A stretch of DNA of 64,000 nt from Gammaproteobacteria bacterium. Lineage in GTDB: Bacteria > Pseudomonadota > Gammaproteobacteria > Steroidobacterales > Steroidobacteraceae. This document shows, piece after piece, positions 27,847-36,232 of this stretch. Position numbers and translations under genes: made by a program. Every line of letters starts with the position of its first letter. The stretch's first letter is position 1. The notes under the pieces were generated by a model. The model saw only the letters and a list, made by a program, of their open reading frames with translations. It was not told where the DNA came from and ran no database searches. The stretch lies in contig JAABQQ010000227.1 of assembly GCA_011391405.1 (NCBI GenBank), forward strand, positions 1 to 64,000. Direction: 5' to 3'.

Positions 27847-28968
27847 ATGACCTCGCCAAAAGCCGCCCGCACGTCCACGCGAGCATCCGCGCGCAGCGTG
27901 CTGCATGCGACCGCGGACATGTCGGTTGCGCCGCTGCAAGCCATCCCCTCCTTGCTGCGTGAGTTCGGAGTGGAGCCCTCGCCGGTGCTCGAGCGCGCAG
28001 GAGTCGACCAGGGTGTGCTGGCGGACGCCGCCAATCGCCTGCCCTTTGGTCTTGTGGGTCGACTCCTCGACGAATGCGTGGCCGCCAGTGCGTGCCCCCA
28101 CTTCGGCTTGCTCCTTGGCATTCGATCCGGCCCCGCCGCCGCCGGCATCGCTGGCCATCTCTTCAGGCATGCGGAGTCGGTACATGCAGCACTGCGCCTG
28201 TTCATCGCGCACCTGCACCTGCACGACCGTGGCGGTGTCGTCGCACTCAACCCGCACGGCGCCGAAAACGTCGAACTTTCGTACTTGATCCATCACCCGA
28301 ATACGCCCGGCACAGCGCAGATCCTCGATGCGAGCATCGCCATCGCTTGTTCCGTCATGAGGTGCCTGTGCGGCGCCCGATGGACCCCATCCGAGGTCAC
28401 GTTGTCCCGCGAGCGGCCGCGAATGGTGGGACCGTACCGCTCTTTTTTTCATGCGCCGATCAGGTTCGACGCCCCTCACTCAGCGTTGATCTTTCCGGCA
28501 CGCTGTCTCGATCAGGCGGTCGCGGGCGCCGACGCGGCCGCCAGAACCCGCTTGCTGGCGCTCGCGGTTGAACTCGATGCTGCTCGGCCCGCCACCGTTA
28601 CCGAGCTGACGATCCGCGCCCTGACTCGCATGGTCATCGCAATGCCGCCTTCGACCGACCGGGTCGCACAGGTCCTGGGCGTCAAGCCACGCAGGCTGCG
28701 AGAGCGACTCGAGGCCGAAGGCAGCAGCGTCAAGGGACTGCTCGAAGATCTGCGCTGCGAGCTGGCGCGGCAACTGCTGGAGGATTCGCGCATGCCGATC
28801 GCGGAAATCGCGGCAACGCTGCACTACTCCAGGCCTGGCGCGTTCTCCCGTGCCTTCAAGGGCTGGACCGGCCAGACTCCACGACAATGGCGAACGGCTG
28901 TCGGCAGGCGCGCACGAACTACCCGAGCCCGCCACCGACCGCAAACGCGGATCCAGGCGTGCGCTTGA
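27847..28968 (+). CDS. AraC family transcriptional regulator (OruR/ArgR-like ligand domain)
   Basis: A 373-residue regulator. The N-terminal ~230 residues match the Arabinose_bd-type domain of OruR-like AraC proteins (PLQAIPSLLREFGVEPSPVLERAG, GLLLGIRSGPAAAGIAGHLFRHA), and the C-terminus has two helix-turn-helix units (RVAQVLGVKPRRLRERLEAEG and MPIAEIAATLHYSRPGAFSRAFKGWTG). A basic tail follows. It faces the sulfatase operon across 91 bases and is the obvious candidate regulator of it. The stop codon lies at the base of a long palindrome that probably terminates the transcript. Confidence 0.9.
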   Translation: MTSPKAARTSTRASARSVLHATADMSVAPLQAIPSLLREFGVEPSPVLERAGVDQGVLADAANRLPFGLVGRLLDECVAASACPHFGLLLGIRSGPAAAGIAGHLFRHAESVHAALRLFIAHLHLHDRGGVVALNPHGAENVELSYLIHHPNTPGTAQILDASIAIACSVMRCLCGARWTPSEVTLSRERPRMVGPYRSFFHAPIRFDAPHSALIFPARCLDQAVAGADAAARTRLLALAVELDAARPATVTELTIRALTRMVIAMPPSTDRVAQVLGVKPRRLRERLEAEGSSVKGLLEDLRCELARQLLEDSRMPIAEIAATLHYSRPGAFSRAFKGWTGQTPRQWRTAVGRRARTTRARHRPQTRIQACA

Positions 28969-29031
28969 TCCGGCGCTTGTCCCCGAGCGCGTGTCTGCCT
29001 TTCCAAGCTCGGGGACAAGCGCCGGATCAAG
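28964..29031. terminator. Long palindrome at the AraC gene stop, REP-like family C
   Basis: Perfect 25-base arms (28964-28988 and 29007-29031; core GATCCGGCGCTTGTCCCC) separated by 18 bases. The left arm begins inside the AraC stop region. It would fold into a very stable hairpin and act as a terminator or RNA stabiliser. The right-arm sequence recurs at 29064-29085. Confidence 0.75.
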
Positions 29032-29063
29032 TGCACGCTAGTGTCGCGTCTCTGTCATACCAA

Positions 29064-29085
29064 GCTCGGGGACAAGCGCCGGATC
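29064..29085. repeat. Third copy of the family C repeat
   Basis: A 22-base exact copy of the right arm of the preceding palindrome (core GGGGACAAGCGCCGGATC), 36 bases further on in direct orientation. It can compete for pairing with the left arm. It lies downstream of the minus-strand exporter permease gene. Confidence 0.8.
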
Positions 29086-29154
29086 GACCGCACCGAGGTG
29101 CCGCATCCCTGCCTTGTCGCGCGCCAGAGGTAATGGAAGGGCGCAAGGCGCAGG

Positions 29155-30246
29155 TCAGTCGAGCCGCTTGTGGAACCTGAGCGTCGCGATCGCAAGCGCG
29201 ATGACCAGGAACGCCCCCAGCTTCATCGCCGGCACCTGCATCGCCGCAAGCGGGGCGCCACGCAGCAGGATGGCGCGGATCATTTCCACGAAATGCGTGA
29301 GCGGCAGCGCCTGCGCGATCATGCGTGCCAGCGGCGGCATGCCGTCGAAGGGAAACATGAAGCCGGAAAGCAGGATCGACGGCAGCAGCGTCAGGAACGA
29401 CAGCTGGAATGCCTGGAACTGCGTGCGAGCGAACGTGGAGATGACGAGGCCGAGCGTCAGCGTGGCCGCGATGAACAACGCCGCCGCGAGGTAGAGATCG
29501 AGCAGGCTGCCGTTGATCGGGACGTCGAAGATCCGTGCGCCGACCGTCAGGATCAGCGTCGTCTGTATGAGCCCGATCAGCACGTAGGGAATCAGCTTGC
29601 CGGCCATGAGCTCCCAGGAACGGATCGGCGTCGCGATCAGCAGCTCGAGGTTACCGCGCTCGCGTTCACGCACGATCGCTGCAGCCGTGAAGATCACCAT
29701 GGTCATGTTGAGGATCACGCCGATCAAGGCCGGCACGATCTGCACCGCGGTGCGTCGTTCCGGATTGTATTCCGTGCGCACCTCGAAGACGGGCGTGCGC
29801 GACTTGTAGTCCCCCGCCCGCACGGGCAACGGCACCGACGCCAGCCCGCGTGCGACTGCGTCGATCATCGGTTCCGAGCCGTTGACCAGGATCTGGGCGA
29901 CGGCACGGTCATTGCCCAGCCGCCGACGCTCGAAGTCGTGGGGAATCACGATGCCGACGCTGATCTCACCGCTCTCCATGCGCCGGCGAAGGTCCGGCAG
30001 GCCGGGACTCGGCGGGCGCAGCACGATCACGCCGGTTGCCTGCAGATCTGCGATGAGCGCACGCGAGTGACTCGTCCTCGCTTCGTCGACGACGGCCGCA
30101 TCCAGATCACGGACGTCGAAATTGATCGCATAACCGAACAGCAGTATCTGCATCAGCGGAATGCCGACGATCATGCCGAACGTGAGCCGGTCGCGGGCCA
30201 GTTGCCGCACTTCCTTGCACGTGATCGCAAAGAGCCGGAGCAGCAT
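29155..30246 (-). CDS. ABC-2 type exporter permease, YbhS/YbhR-like
   Basis: A 363-residue permease with the ABC-2 layout: one N-terminal membrane helix (LTFGMIVGIPLMQILLFGYAI), a periplasmic domain of about 150 residues, then five C-terminal helices, including VPALIGVILNMTMVIFTAAAIV followed by RERERGNLELLIATPI, the coupling helix. It ends the tetR-adaptor-ATPase-permease operon, starting 8 bases after the ATPase stop. In E. coli the matching operon has two permeases (YbhS and YbhR); here only one is present, so it probably forms a homodimer. Confidence 0.92.
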   Translation of the reverse strand: MLLRLFAITCKEVRQLARDRLTFGMIVGIPLMQILLFGYAINFDVRDLDAAVVDEARTSHSRALIADLQATGVIVLRPPSPGLPDLRRRMESGEISVGIVIPHDFERRRLGNDRAVAQILVNGSEPMIDAVARGLASVPLPVRAGDYKSRTPVFEVRTEYNPERRTAVQIVPALIGVILNMTMVIFTAAAIVRERERGNLELLIATPIRSWELMAGKLIPYVLIGLIQTTLILTVGARIFDVPINGSLLDLYLAAALFIAATLTLGLVISTFARTQFQAFQLSFLTLLPSILLSGFMFPFDGMPPLARMIAQALPLTHFVEMIRAILLRGAPLAAMQVPAMKLGAFLVIALAIATLRFHKRLD

Positions 30247-30254
30247 GACGGACC

Positions 30255-31241
30255 TCAGTCCTGCGGCCTGGCGCCGGCTGCGCGGCCGAACCCGGTGGCG
30301 GCGACGAAGACGTCTTCGAGACTGGCTCGCACCAGCGTCGACTGCGCTGCGACCGACGCAGCGCGCAGACGCTGCAGGACACGATTTTCGGGTTCGGGTG
30401 TTGCCGGGTCGATCAGTACGTGCAGTCGCGTCCCGAGTTGCGCAACGCTGAGGACGCTCTCGTCCTGGACGAGCGCGCGCCGGGCGGCAACAGTATCCGC
30501 CGCCTCGACCTCGACCACTGCCGCTGGAATTTCCGACATCAGTTGCTGCGGCGGGCCCTGCGCGACGATCCGGCCGCTCGCGAGGATCGCGAGTTCGTGA
30601 CAGCGCTCGGCTTCGTCCATGTAGTGCGTCGACACGAGGATCGTCACGCCACGCGCGACCAGGTCGAAGAGGCTCTCCCAGAAGTCACGGCGACTCTGTG
30701 GATCCACCGCGCTGGTGGGCTCGTCGAGCAACAGCAGTTCGGGCTCGTGCAGCGTCGCTGCCGCGAGTGCGAGGCGCTGGCGCTGGCCGCCGCTCAGCGT
30801 ACCGGCGCGCTGCTTGAACAGGGACGCCAGGTCGAATTCCTGGACCACGACGGCAACCCGTGCCCGCCGGCGTTGCGCAGGCAGTCCGAATACCTGCCCC
30901 ATGAACTGGAGGTTCTCGCTCACGGTGAGGTCGTCCCAGAGCGAGAACTTCTGCGTCATGTAGCCGAGCCGTGTTCGCAGCTGCTCGGCATCGCGGGGCA
31001 TCTCGTGACCGAGCACGTCGACTGTGCCGGCGCTCGGTTGCAGCAGGCCACACAGCATGCGAATCGTGGTCGACTTGCCCGACCCGTTGGGACCGAGGAA
31101 GCCGTAGATGCGCGCCCGCGGAATGTCGAGATCGATTCCATCCACCGCAGTGACGTGCCCGAAGCGCCGCGTCAGGCCGCGCGCGCGGATGGCGTGCGCC
31201 ACTTCGCCTGGGGGTGCGATCTGCTGCGGCACGGCGTTCAT
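30255..31241 (-). CDS. ABC exporter ATP-binding protein, YbhF-like
   Basis: A 328-residue ATPase with one nucleotide-binding domain: Walker A FLGPNGSGKSTTIR, signature LSGGQRQRLALAAATL, Walker B ELLLLDEPTSAVD and switch His in VSTHYMDE. The last ~90 residues form the extra C-terminal domain typical of ABC-2 drug exporters. E. coli YbhF carries two such domains in one chain; this is a single-domain relative. It overlaps the adaptor gene by 4 bases (ATGA type). Confidence 0.93.
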   Translation of the reverse strand: MNAVPQQIAPPGEVAHAIRARGLTRRFGHVTAVDGIDLDIPRARIYGFLGPNGSGKSTTIRMLCGLLQPSAGTVDVLGHEMPRDAEQLRTRLGYMTQKFSLWDDLTVSENLQFMGQVFGLPAQRRRARVAVVVQEFDLASLFKQRAGTLSGGQRQRLALAAATLHEPELLLLDEPTSAVDPQSRRDFWESLFDLVARGVTILVSTHYMDEAERCHELAILASGRIVAQGPPQQLMSEIPAAVVEVEAADTVAARRALVQDESVLSVAQLGTRLHVLIDPATPEPENRVLQRLRAASVAAQSTLVRASLEDVFVAATGFGRAAGARPQD

Positions 31242-32200
31242 GGGCGCTCGGCCGGGACGAGCACCTGGATGGGCTGGCCGGCGGGCAGTGCCTGCCCGGC
31301 CGGATCGTCGAGCGTGATCTCGGCGAGGTAGGCGAGACGCGAGCGATCCTTCTGCGTGAGAGCGTAATACGGCGTGAACGCTGCCTCCGCCGAGACGTAG
31401 CGCACCGTACCCTGGATGCGCTCCGCGCTGCCATCGACTTTCGCTTCGACGCGAACGCCGGCCGTGAACTTGGTGCGCAGAGGCTCGGGCACGTAGACGC
31501 GGGCGTAGGGAACGCCGTCCGCGAGCAGAATCGCGACGGGTCGGCCGGCGGTGGGCCGCTCACCGAGTTTGTACGGCAAGGCCTCGACGAGGGCGGCGCG
31601 TGGCGCGGTCACCGTGTGGCGCGAGGCAACCGTTTCGACTTCGACCAGCGCTGCGGTCGCGCGCTGGACGGCCGCGCGGGCGGCAGCCACCTGTTCGGTC
31701 CGCGTCCCCTGCTGCAGCAGTTCGTAACGTGCGCGGGCCGCATCACGCGCTGCTCGCGCGGAGTCTCGCTTGGCGCGCGCCTGGTCGAGGTTGGACTGGC
31801 TCAGCAACTTGCGCTGCACCAGAGTCTGCACGCGCACATAGTCGCTCTGCGCCGTCTGTAACTCGCTCTCGGCGCCGCCGAGCGTGGCGCGGGCTTCAAC
31901 GATTTCGCGCTGGCGCGGACCCTGCTCCAGGTCCGCGAGACGTCGCTGTGCCTCCAGCACCGCGGCTCGTGACTGGTCGATGCGCGACTGCGCGATGCCG
32001 GCCTCCTGCCGCACGAGCACGGTGCCGGCCTGCACGTGGTCGCCTTCGTGCACGACAATTTCGACGATGCGCTCGTTCGACTCCGCGATGATTTCCAGCC
32101 GATCGCGTTCGACGGTGCCGTGCACTTCGACCGGTTGCTCCCTGGCGCATCCGGCTGCGAGCAGCAGCGTGGACAGTGCAAGCCAGGCGAATCTGATCAT
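31238..32200 (-). CDS. HlyD/EmrA-type adaptor lipoprotein, YbhG-like
   Basis: A 320-residue periplasmic adaptor. The signal peptide ends LLLAAGC, a good lipobox, so it is probably lipid-anchored. Then come a first lipoyl half (RIVEIVVHEGDHVQAGTVLVR), a long Arg/Ala/Gln coiled-coil hairpin, the second half (VTAPRAALVEALPYKLGERP) and a beta-barrel. It connects the ATPase/permease to an outer-membrane channel that is not in this operon. The start overlaps the tetR stop by 4 bases. Confidence 0.92.
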   Translation of the reverse strand: MIRFAWLALSTLLLAAGCAREQPVEVHGTVERDRLEIIAESNERIVEIVVHEGDHVQAGTVLVRQEAGIAQSRIDQSRAAVLEAQRRLADLEQGPRQREIVEARATLGGAESELQTAQSDYVRVQTLVQRKLLSQSNLDQARAKRDSARAARDAARARYELLQQGTRTEQVAAARAAVQRATAALVEVETVASRHTVTAPRAALVEALPYKLGERPTAGRPVAILLADGVPYARVYVPEPLRTKFTAGVRVEAKVDGSAERIQGTVRYVSAEAAFTPYYALTQKDRSRLAYLAEITLDDPAGQALPAGQPIQVLVPAERP

Positions 32201-32874
32201 GTCCGGTCTCCGTGTGCCGCGACACCCTCGCGGAACAATTGCACCGTGTGGCTGATGAAGCGGTCGAGTTCGGCGCCTTCCGGGCGGAAGCCGAGCACCG
32301 GGCCTGTGATCGGCAATGACACGAACGGGAAGACGCAGAGGCTCAGCAGCGAAACCGCGGCAAACCGTGGATCAAGGTCGACGCGCAGTCTCCCCTGTTC
32401 GCGTTCGCGCCGCAGCACCGCGACCAGCGCCGGCGCCGTTCTCCCGGCGAATCGCTCGATGAAATCGCCCCGCATCCGCCCGTTCTGGTCCAGCACTTCC
32501 CGGATGAGCAGCGCGGGAAACCATGGGTTGGCGGCGACCATCCGCATGTACGCTCGCAGCACGGCCTCGAGGCCCGGCGTCTCATCGCCAGCGGCCTGCT
32601 CCAGGCGCCGGACACTGTCGATCAATGGCTGCACGGCACTCTCGACCATCGCCCGGTACAGGCCGAGCTTGTCGCCGAAGTAGTAGTGGATCATCGCGGG
32701 GGTGGTGCCCGCTGCCGCCGCAATCCTGCGGGTGCTGACGTTGCCGAAGCCGTGCTGCAGCAACAATTCGCGACCGTGCTCGAGCAGGGACTCGCGGACG
32801 GCCGCGTCCCCGCCGGTGGGCCGGCCCGGACGACGGGACGATGCCTGAGGAGTCTGCTGACCTGAGGTACTCAT
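32197..32874 (-). CDS. TetR family repressor, CecR-like
   Basis: A 225-residue TetR regulator. The N-terminal helix-turn-helix is LLQHGFGNVSTRRIAAAAGTTPAMIHYYFGDKLGLY, followed by a ligand-binding domain (LIREVLDQNGRMRGDFIERFAG). It is the first gene of the exporter operon, the same order as E. coli cecR-ybhG-ybhF. The promoter must lie in the AT-rich stretch 32875-32911, where an operator candidate is seen. It most likely represses its own operon; the inducer is unknown. Confidence 0.92.
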   Translation of the reverse strand: MSTSGQQTPQASSRRPGRPTGGDAAVRESLLEHGRELLLQHGFGNVSTRRIAAAAGTTPAMIHYYFGDKLGLYRAMVESAVQPLIDSVRRLEQAAGDETPGLEAVLRAYMRMVAANPWFPALLIREVLDQNGRMRGDFIERFAGRTAPALVAVLRREREQGRLRVDLDPRFAAVSLLSLCVFPFVSLPITGPVLGFRPEGAELDRFISHTVQLFREGVAAHGDRT

Positions 32875-32883
32875 TCAACTAAT

Positions 32884-32901
32884 ATTAATCAAACAATTAA
32901 T
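32884..32901 (-). promoter_or_regulatory. Candidate TetR-type operator and promoter region
   Basis: ATTAAT-CAAACA-ATTAAT, two self-palindromic hexamers six bases apart, in an AT-rich island that stands out from the GC-rich surroundings. On the minus strand TTGTAT and TAATAT are spaced by 16 bases, a weak promoter match, with the operator inside. Assignment is by position upstream of the tetR gene. Confidence 0.4.
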
Positions 32902-32914
32902 TAATACAATAGCC

Positions 32915-32937
32915 AAAAAAACGGCCGCCCCGCGGCC
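32915..32937 (-). terminator. Intrinsic terminator of the GGDEF-EAL gene
   Basis: On the minus strand GGCCGC-GGG-GCGGCC forms a tight GC hairpin followed (after one G) by seven Ts. It lies about 65 bases after the GGDEF-EAL stop, beyond a GGA-rich tandem repeat, and separates that gene from the exporter operon. Confidence 0.85.
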
Positions 32938-32950
32938 TCTTGCTTTAACC

Positions 32951-32994
32951 CCTTCCTGTCCTTCCTGTCCTTCCTCCCCTTCCTCCCCTTCCTT
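32951..32994. repeat. Tandem 9-base repeat, purine-rich on the minus strand
   Basis: Five 9-base units: CCTTCCTGT twice, CCTTCCTCC twice, and a partial CCTTCCTT. In the minus-strand transcript this is the 3' leader-out of the GGDEF-EAL gene, directly after its stop, and gives nine GGA triplets in about 50 bases before the terminator. Confidence 0.85.
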
Positions 32995-33000
32995 CTCGAG

Positions 33001-35094
33001 CTACGCCAGCAAATCCGCCACGCTCACCGACCCGATCTCCTCGAGCGCCCTGGGCGCACCGATCACAAATCCCTGCGCGTAGTCGACGCCGATCTCGCGC
33101 AGGTTCTGCAGCGCCGACTCGCTTTCGACCGACTCGGCGACGACCACCTTTCCCATCACGTGCCCGATCTCCTTGATCGAGCGCACCATGGCGTAGTCGA
33201 CGCGGTCCTGCGACATGTTGCCGATGAACATGCCGTCGATCTTGAGGTAATCGACGCCCAGCGCCTTGAGGTAGGCAAACGAAGACACGCCGCTGCCGAA
33301 ATCGTCCAGCGCGAACGAACACCCGATGCGCCGCAGCGCCATGATCAGCGCATTGGCCTTGCCCAGGTTGCCGATCGCGATGTTCTCGGCGGTCTCGAAG
33401 CCGACGCTCCGCGGATCCACCCCGCTCGCCGCGAGGCTCTGGCGGATGAACTCGCCCGTTTCGGGATCGGCGACGCTGTCGCGCGAGAGATTGATGAAGA
33501 TGCGCGAGATGCGCTTGAAGACTTCGGCGTGCGTCCGCGCCCATTCGATCGCCGTCGCGATCACCCAGCGGTCGTAGCGGACCGAGAGGTTGTAGCGTTC
33601 CACGGCCGGCAGGAAAGCGCCGGGAGGTACGACGCGGCCGGTCTCGTCGCGCATGCGCAGCAGCATTTCGTAATGGGGCAGGCGTGGCGTGGCGTCGGGA
33701 GGCTGGGTCAGCGGGCGGATTTCCTGCGCTTCGAGAAACAGCCGGTTCTCGACCAGCGCGCGTTTTGCGCGCGCCACCCAATCCATTTCACCGTGGCGCC
33801 GCTCGAGCAGCAGCGCGTCTTCCTTGTACACGGCCACCCGGTGCCGACCCGAGTCCTTGGCCGAGTAGCAGGCGGAGTCGGCCGCATTCATCACCTGCGT
33901 CAGGCGCTTGAAGTGCGAATCGATCGCGACCAGGCCGATGCTGACGCCGAGCGCGAACTTGTTCGTGCCCCAGACGAACTCGAATTCGTCGACGGTCTGC
34001 AGCAGGTTGTTGGCGACCTGCTGTGCGTCCTCGGGCTTGCAGTTGTGCAGCAGCACGCCGAACTCGTCGCCGCCGAGGCGCGCCACGACGTCGTTCGTGC
34101 GAACCCGCTGCTGCAGCACTTCGCCGAGCTGTCGCAACAACTCGTCGCCGGCGACGTGGCCGCTGGTGTCGTTCACCGTCTTGAAGCGGTCGAGGTCGAG
34201 GTAGAGCATTGCGTGCTCCGCCCCCGTCGCCTGCGACATCTCGAGCGCGCGCTGCAGCCGCAGCTCGAATTCACGGCGGTTCGACAGGCCCGTCAGGGCG
34301 TCGTGACTCGCTTCGTACGACAGCTGCTGTGAAAGCTCGTGGGCAGCCGTGATGTCGGTCAGGGTGCCTTCGTAGAACAGCGTGCGGCCGTCCGCATCGC
34401 TCACTGCACGGGAATTCTCCAGGACGACGATCTTGGTGCCGTCCTTGCGCTTCAACACGAGTTCGGCGTTGCGGACTTCCCCGGTCTCCTGCATCGCCCG
34501 GGTCCAGTTGCCGCGATGCTCCGGATCCATGTAGATGTCGTGGGCGACGTCGACCTCGAGCAGTTCGTCCTCGGAATCGTAGCCGAGCATGCGCACGAGC
34601 GCCGGATTCGCCGCCATGAATTTGCCGTCCGCGGTCGTCTGGAACACGCCAGCCGTCACGTTCTGGAACAGTTCGCGATAACGCTGCTCCGACGCCTTCA
34701 GGGCCAGCATCGTGTGCGTGCGCTCGGTCGCGTACCGCAGCACGCGCTCGACCAGCGTCGCGCTGAGATGGTCGCGCTGCATGGCATCGAGCGCTCCGCG
34801 CGCAATGGCTTCCGCGCCGATTTCGTCCTCGCCCGCGCCGACGAGGACCACGATCGGCACGTGTGTCGCCTTCGGCTGGAGGCGGAGGAAGGTCGTGAGG
34901 CCGTCGCTGTCGGGCAGCGTCAGTTCCAGCAGGATCGCGTCGATGCGGCCGTGCTTGATGCGGCTGAGCGCTTCTGCGAGCGACGACACCACCTCGAGCC
35001 GGTACGGCTGCCCGCGGATCGCGGCCAGCGCCTCGGCAAGGTACACCTTGTCGGCAGGCAGGGCGCTGATGAGCAGGACCGTGGCAGTAGACAT
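33001..35094 (-). CDS. REC-PAS-GGDEF-EAL protein (cyclic di-GMP turnover)
   Basis: A 697-residue protein: receiver-like domain (1-120), PAS (about 130-250), GGDEF (about 260-425) and EAL (about 450-690). The receiver has Glu57 (ILLELTLPD) where the phospho-accepting Asp should be. The cyclase site GGDEF is intact and is preceded by an I-site RTND. The EAL domain reads EML in place of EAL, yet keeps the other expected residues: Asn in INLSRDS, Glu in ETAENIAI, DDFGSG, Lys in LKIDG, Glu in VAESVES and YAQGF. It may therefore make or break c-di-GMP, with feedback inhibition; the receiver is unlikely to be phosphorylated. It is monocistronic, with its own terminator. Confidence 0.9.
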   Translation of the reverse strand: MSTATVLLISALPADKVYLAEALAAIRGQPYRLEVVSSLAEALSRIKHGRIDAILLELTLPDSDGLTTFLRLQPKATHVPIVVLVGAGEDEIGAEAIARGALDAMQRDHLSATLVERVLRYATERTHTMLALKASEQRYRELFQNVTAGVFQTTADGKFMAANPALVRMLGYDSEDELLEVDVAHDIYMDPEHRGNWTRAMQETGEVRNAELVLKRKDGTKIVVLENSRAVSDADGRTLFYEGTLTDITAAHELSQQLSYEASHDALTGLSNRREFELRLQRALEMSQATGAEHAMLYLDLDRFKTVNDTSGHVAGDELLRQLGEVLQQRVRTNDVVARLGGDEFGVLLHNCKPEDAQQVANNLLQTVDEFEFVWGTNKFALGVSIGLVAIDSHFKRLTQVMNAADSACYSAKDSGRHRVAVYKEDALLLERRHGEMDWVARAKRALVENRLFLEAQEIRPLTQPPDATPRLPHYEMLLRMRDETGRVVPPGAFLPAVERYNLSVRYDRWVIATAIEWARTHAEVFKRISRIFINLSRDSVADPETGEFIRQSLAASGVDPRSVGFETAENIAIGNLGKANALIMALRRIGCSFALDDFGSGVSSFAYLKALGVDYLKIDGMFIGNMSQDRVDYAMVRSIKEIGHVMGKVVVAESVESESALQNLREIGVDYAQGFVIGAPRALEEIGSVSVADLLA

Positions 35095-35186
35095 AAGGTG
35101 CCGAGTATACGGCCGCCGCGGGAGCCAGAACTGTGATGTCCGGCCGCGTTACAGCCGCCGCGGGTGCCCCGAATTGCGAACCGGCG

Positions 35187-36137
35187 CTAGAAAGGGAGCT
35201 TCTCGCGGTAGTCCGCCGAGCGGATGACGAGCACGTCGCACGGCAGCCGGTCCAGCACGCGCTCGGCCGTGCTGCCGATGAACACCTCGCGCAGCCGGCT
35301 GCGCGACACGGCACCCATCACGACGAGATCGACGTGGTCTTCGGTCGCGACGCGCGGCAGCACTTCGGCGGCCGACCCCTGCAGCACACGCACGGATTTC
35401 TCCCCCAGGCCATGCGCCTGGGTAATCTCCCGCGTCGCCGCAGCAACACGCGTGCGTTCGGACTCGAGCAGGTCCGCGACGCTCAGTTCCTGGGCGAGCG
35501 GCACGCCCGCGAATCCGGTGGTTGCAGCGAGCAGCGCGGCAGGGAAAAAGGCATGGACAGCTTCGACCGTCCCGTCGAGCTGTCGGGCCAGGAATTGCGC
35601 GGCGTCCAGGATGTCGTGATCGAGCGCGGCCGGTTTGTCGCCGTGATGGCCCGGATCAAGCGCCGCGAGAATGCGCGGCTGCGCGGACCAGTCCGCTGTC
35701 CGGCTCAACAGCAACGGCACCGGGCAGCGCCGGACCAGGTTCCAGTCCGTGTTGGTGAAGAGTGCGCGACGGAGGAAGGAATGGTAGTGGGTGTCCTTGA
35801 CCATCAGGTCGGGCTCGAATTCGGCGACGCGGCGCAGGATGCCCTCGTGCAGCGGGTTATCCCAGTGCACGTGGGTTGTGACATCGAGCCCACCGGCACG
35901 TAATTCGTCGGCCAGGTCTTCGAGATATGCCGCCCGCTCGGCAATGAATTCCTCGCGCAGCCGGCGTAGCTCGTCGGTGTCGAAGAACGGCTGCCCCGTC
36001 AGCGCGGGATCGAAGTCGCAGGCGAACAATTCGAGCGCGGCGCCGCTCAACCGGGCCAGTCGCGCCGCCTTCGCGGCACCGACCTGCACGTCCACGGTGG
36101 GATCGATTACGGCCAGGATTCGATCGAGGCGTTGCAT
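35187..36137 (-). CDS. Tandem universal stress protein, UspE-like
   Basis: A 316-residue protein with two Usp domains. The first begins RILAVIDPTVDVQVGAAKAARLA, the second PRILAALDPGHHGDKPAALDH and ends with the ATP-binding-type motif LVVMGAVSRSRLREVFIGSTAERVLDRLPCDVLVI. The first domain has lost that loop. UspE-type tandem proteins are common next to cbb3 oxidase and Fnr/FixK genes in proteobacteria, and here it is divergent from ccoN. A GGGAGG ribosome site precedes ATG 36137. The 217-base divergent gap holds a dyad GCACA-ATTAA-TGTGC (36166-36180) and a perfect CCCGC/GCGGG hairpin (36196-36208). Confidence 0.9.
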   Translation of the reverse strand: MQRLDRILAVIDPTVDVQVGAAKAARLARLSGAALELFACDFDPALTGQPFFDTDELRRLREEFIAERAAYLEDLADELRAGGLDVTTHVHWDNPLHEGILRRVAEFEPDLMVKDTHYHSFLRRALFTNTDWNLVRRCPVPLLLSRTADWSAQPRILAALDPGHHGDKPAALDHDILDAAQFLARQLDGTVEAVHAFFPAALLAATTGFAGVPLAQELSVADLLESERTRVAAATREITQAHGLGEKSVRVLQGSAAEVLPRVATEDHVDLVVMGAVSRSRLREVFIGSTAERVLDRLPCDVLVIRSADYREKLPF

Positions 36138-36224
36138 GAGGTGCCTCCCTTTGGCACGCGTTGCCGCACAATTAATGTGCGACGACGCGATTCGACCCGC
36201 AATGCGGGGAAGTCACTTCGGAAA

Positions 36225-36232
36225 GTACGTAG
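36225..36232 (+). promoter_or_regulatory. Candidate FixJ box upstream of ccoN
   Basis: GTACGTAG is an exact match to the published high-affinity FixJ-binding consensus GTAMGTAG. It lies 123 bases before the ccoN ATG in the uspA/ccoN divergent region. A fixLJ pair lies downstream in the same gene block. No FNR/Anr-type TTGAT-N4-ATCAA box is visible in the gap. Confidence 0.5.
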
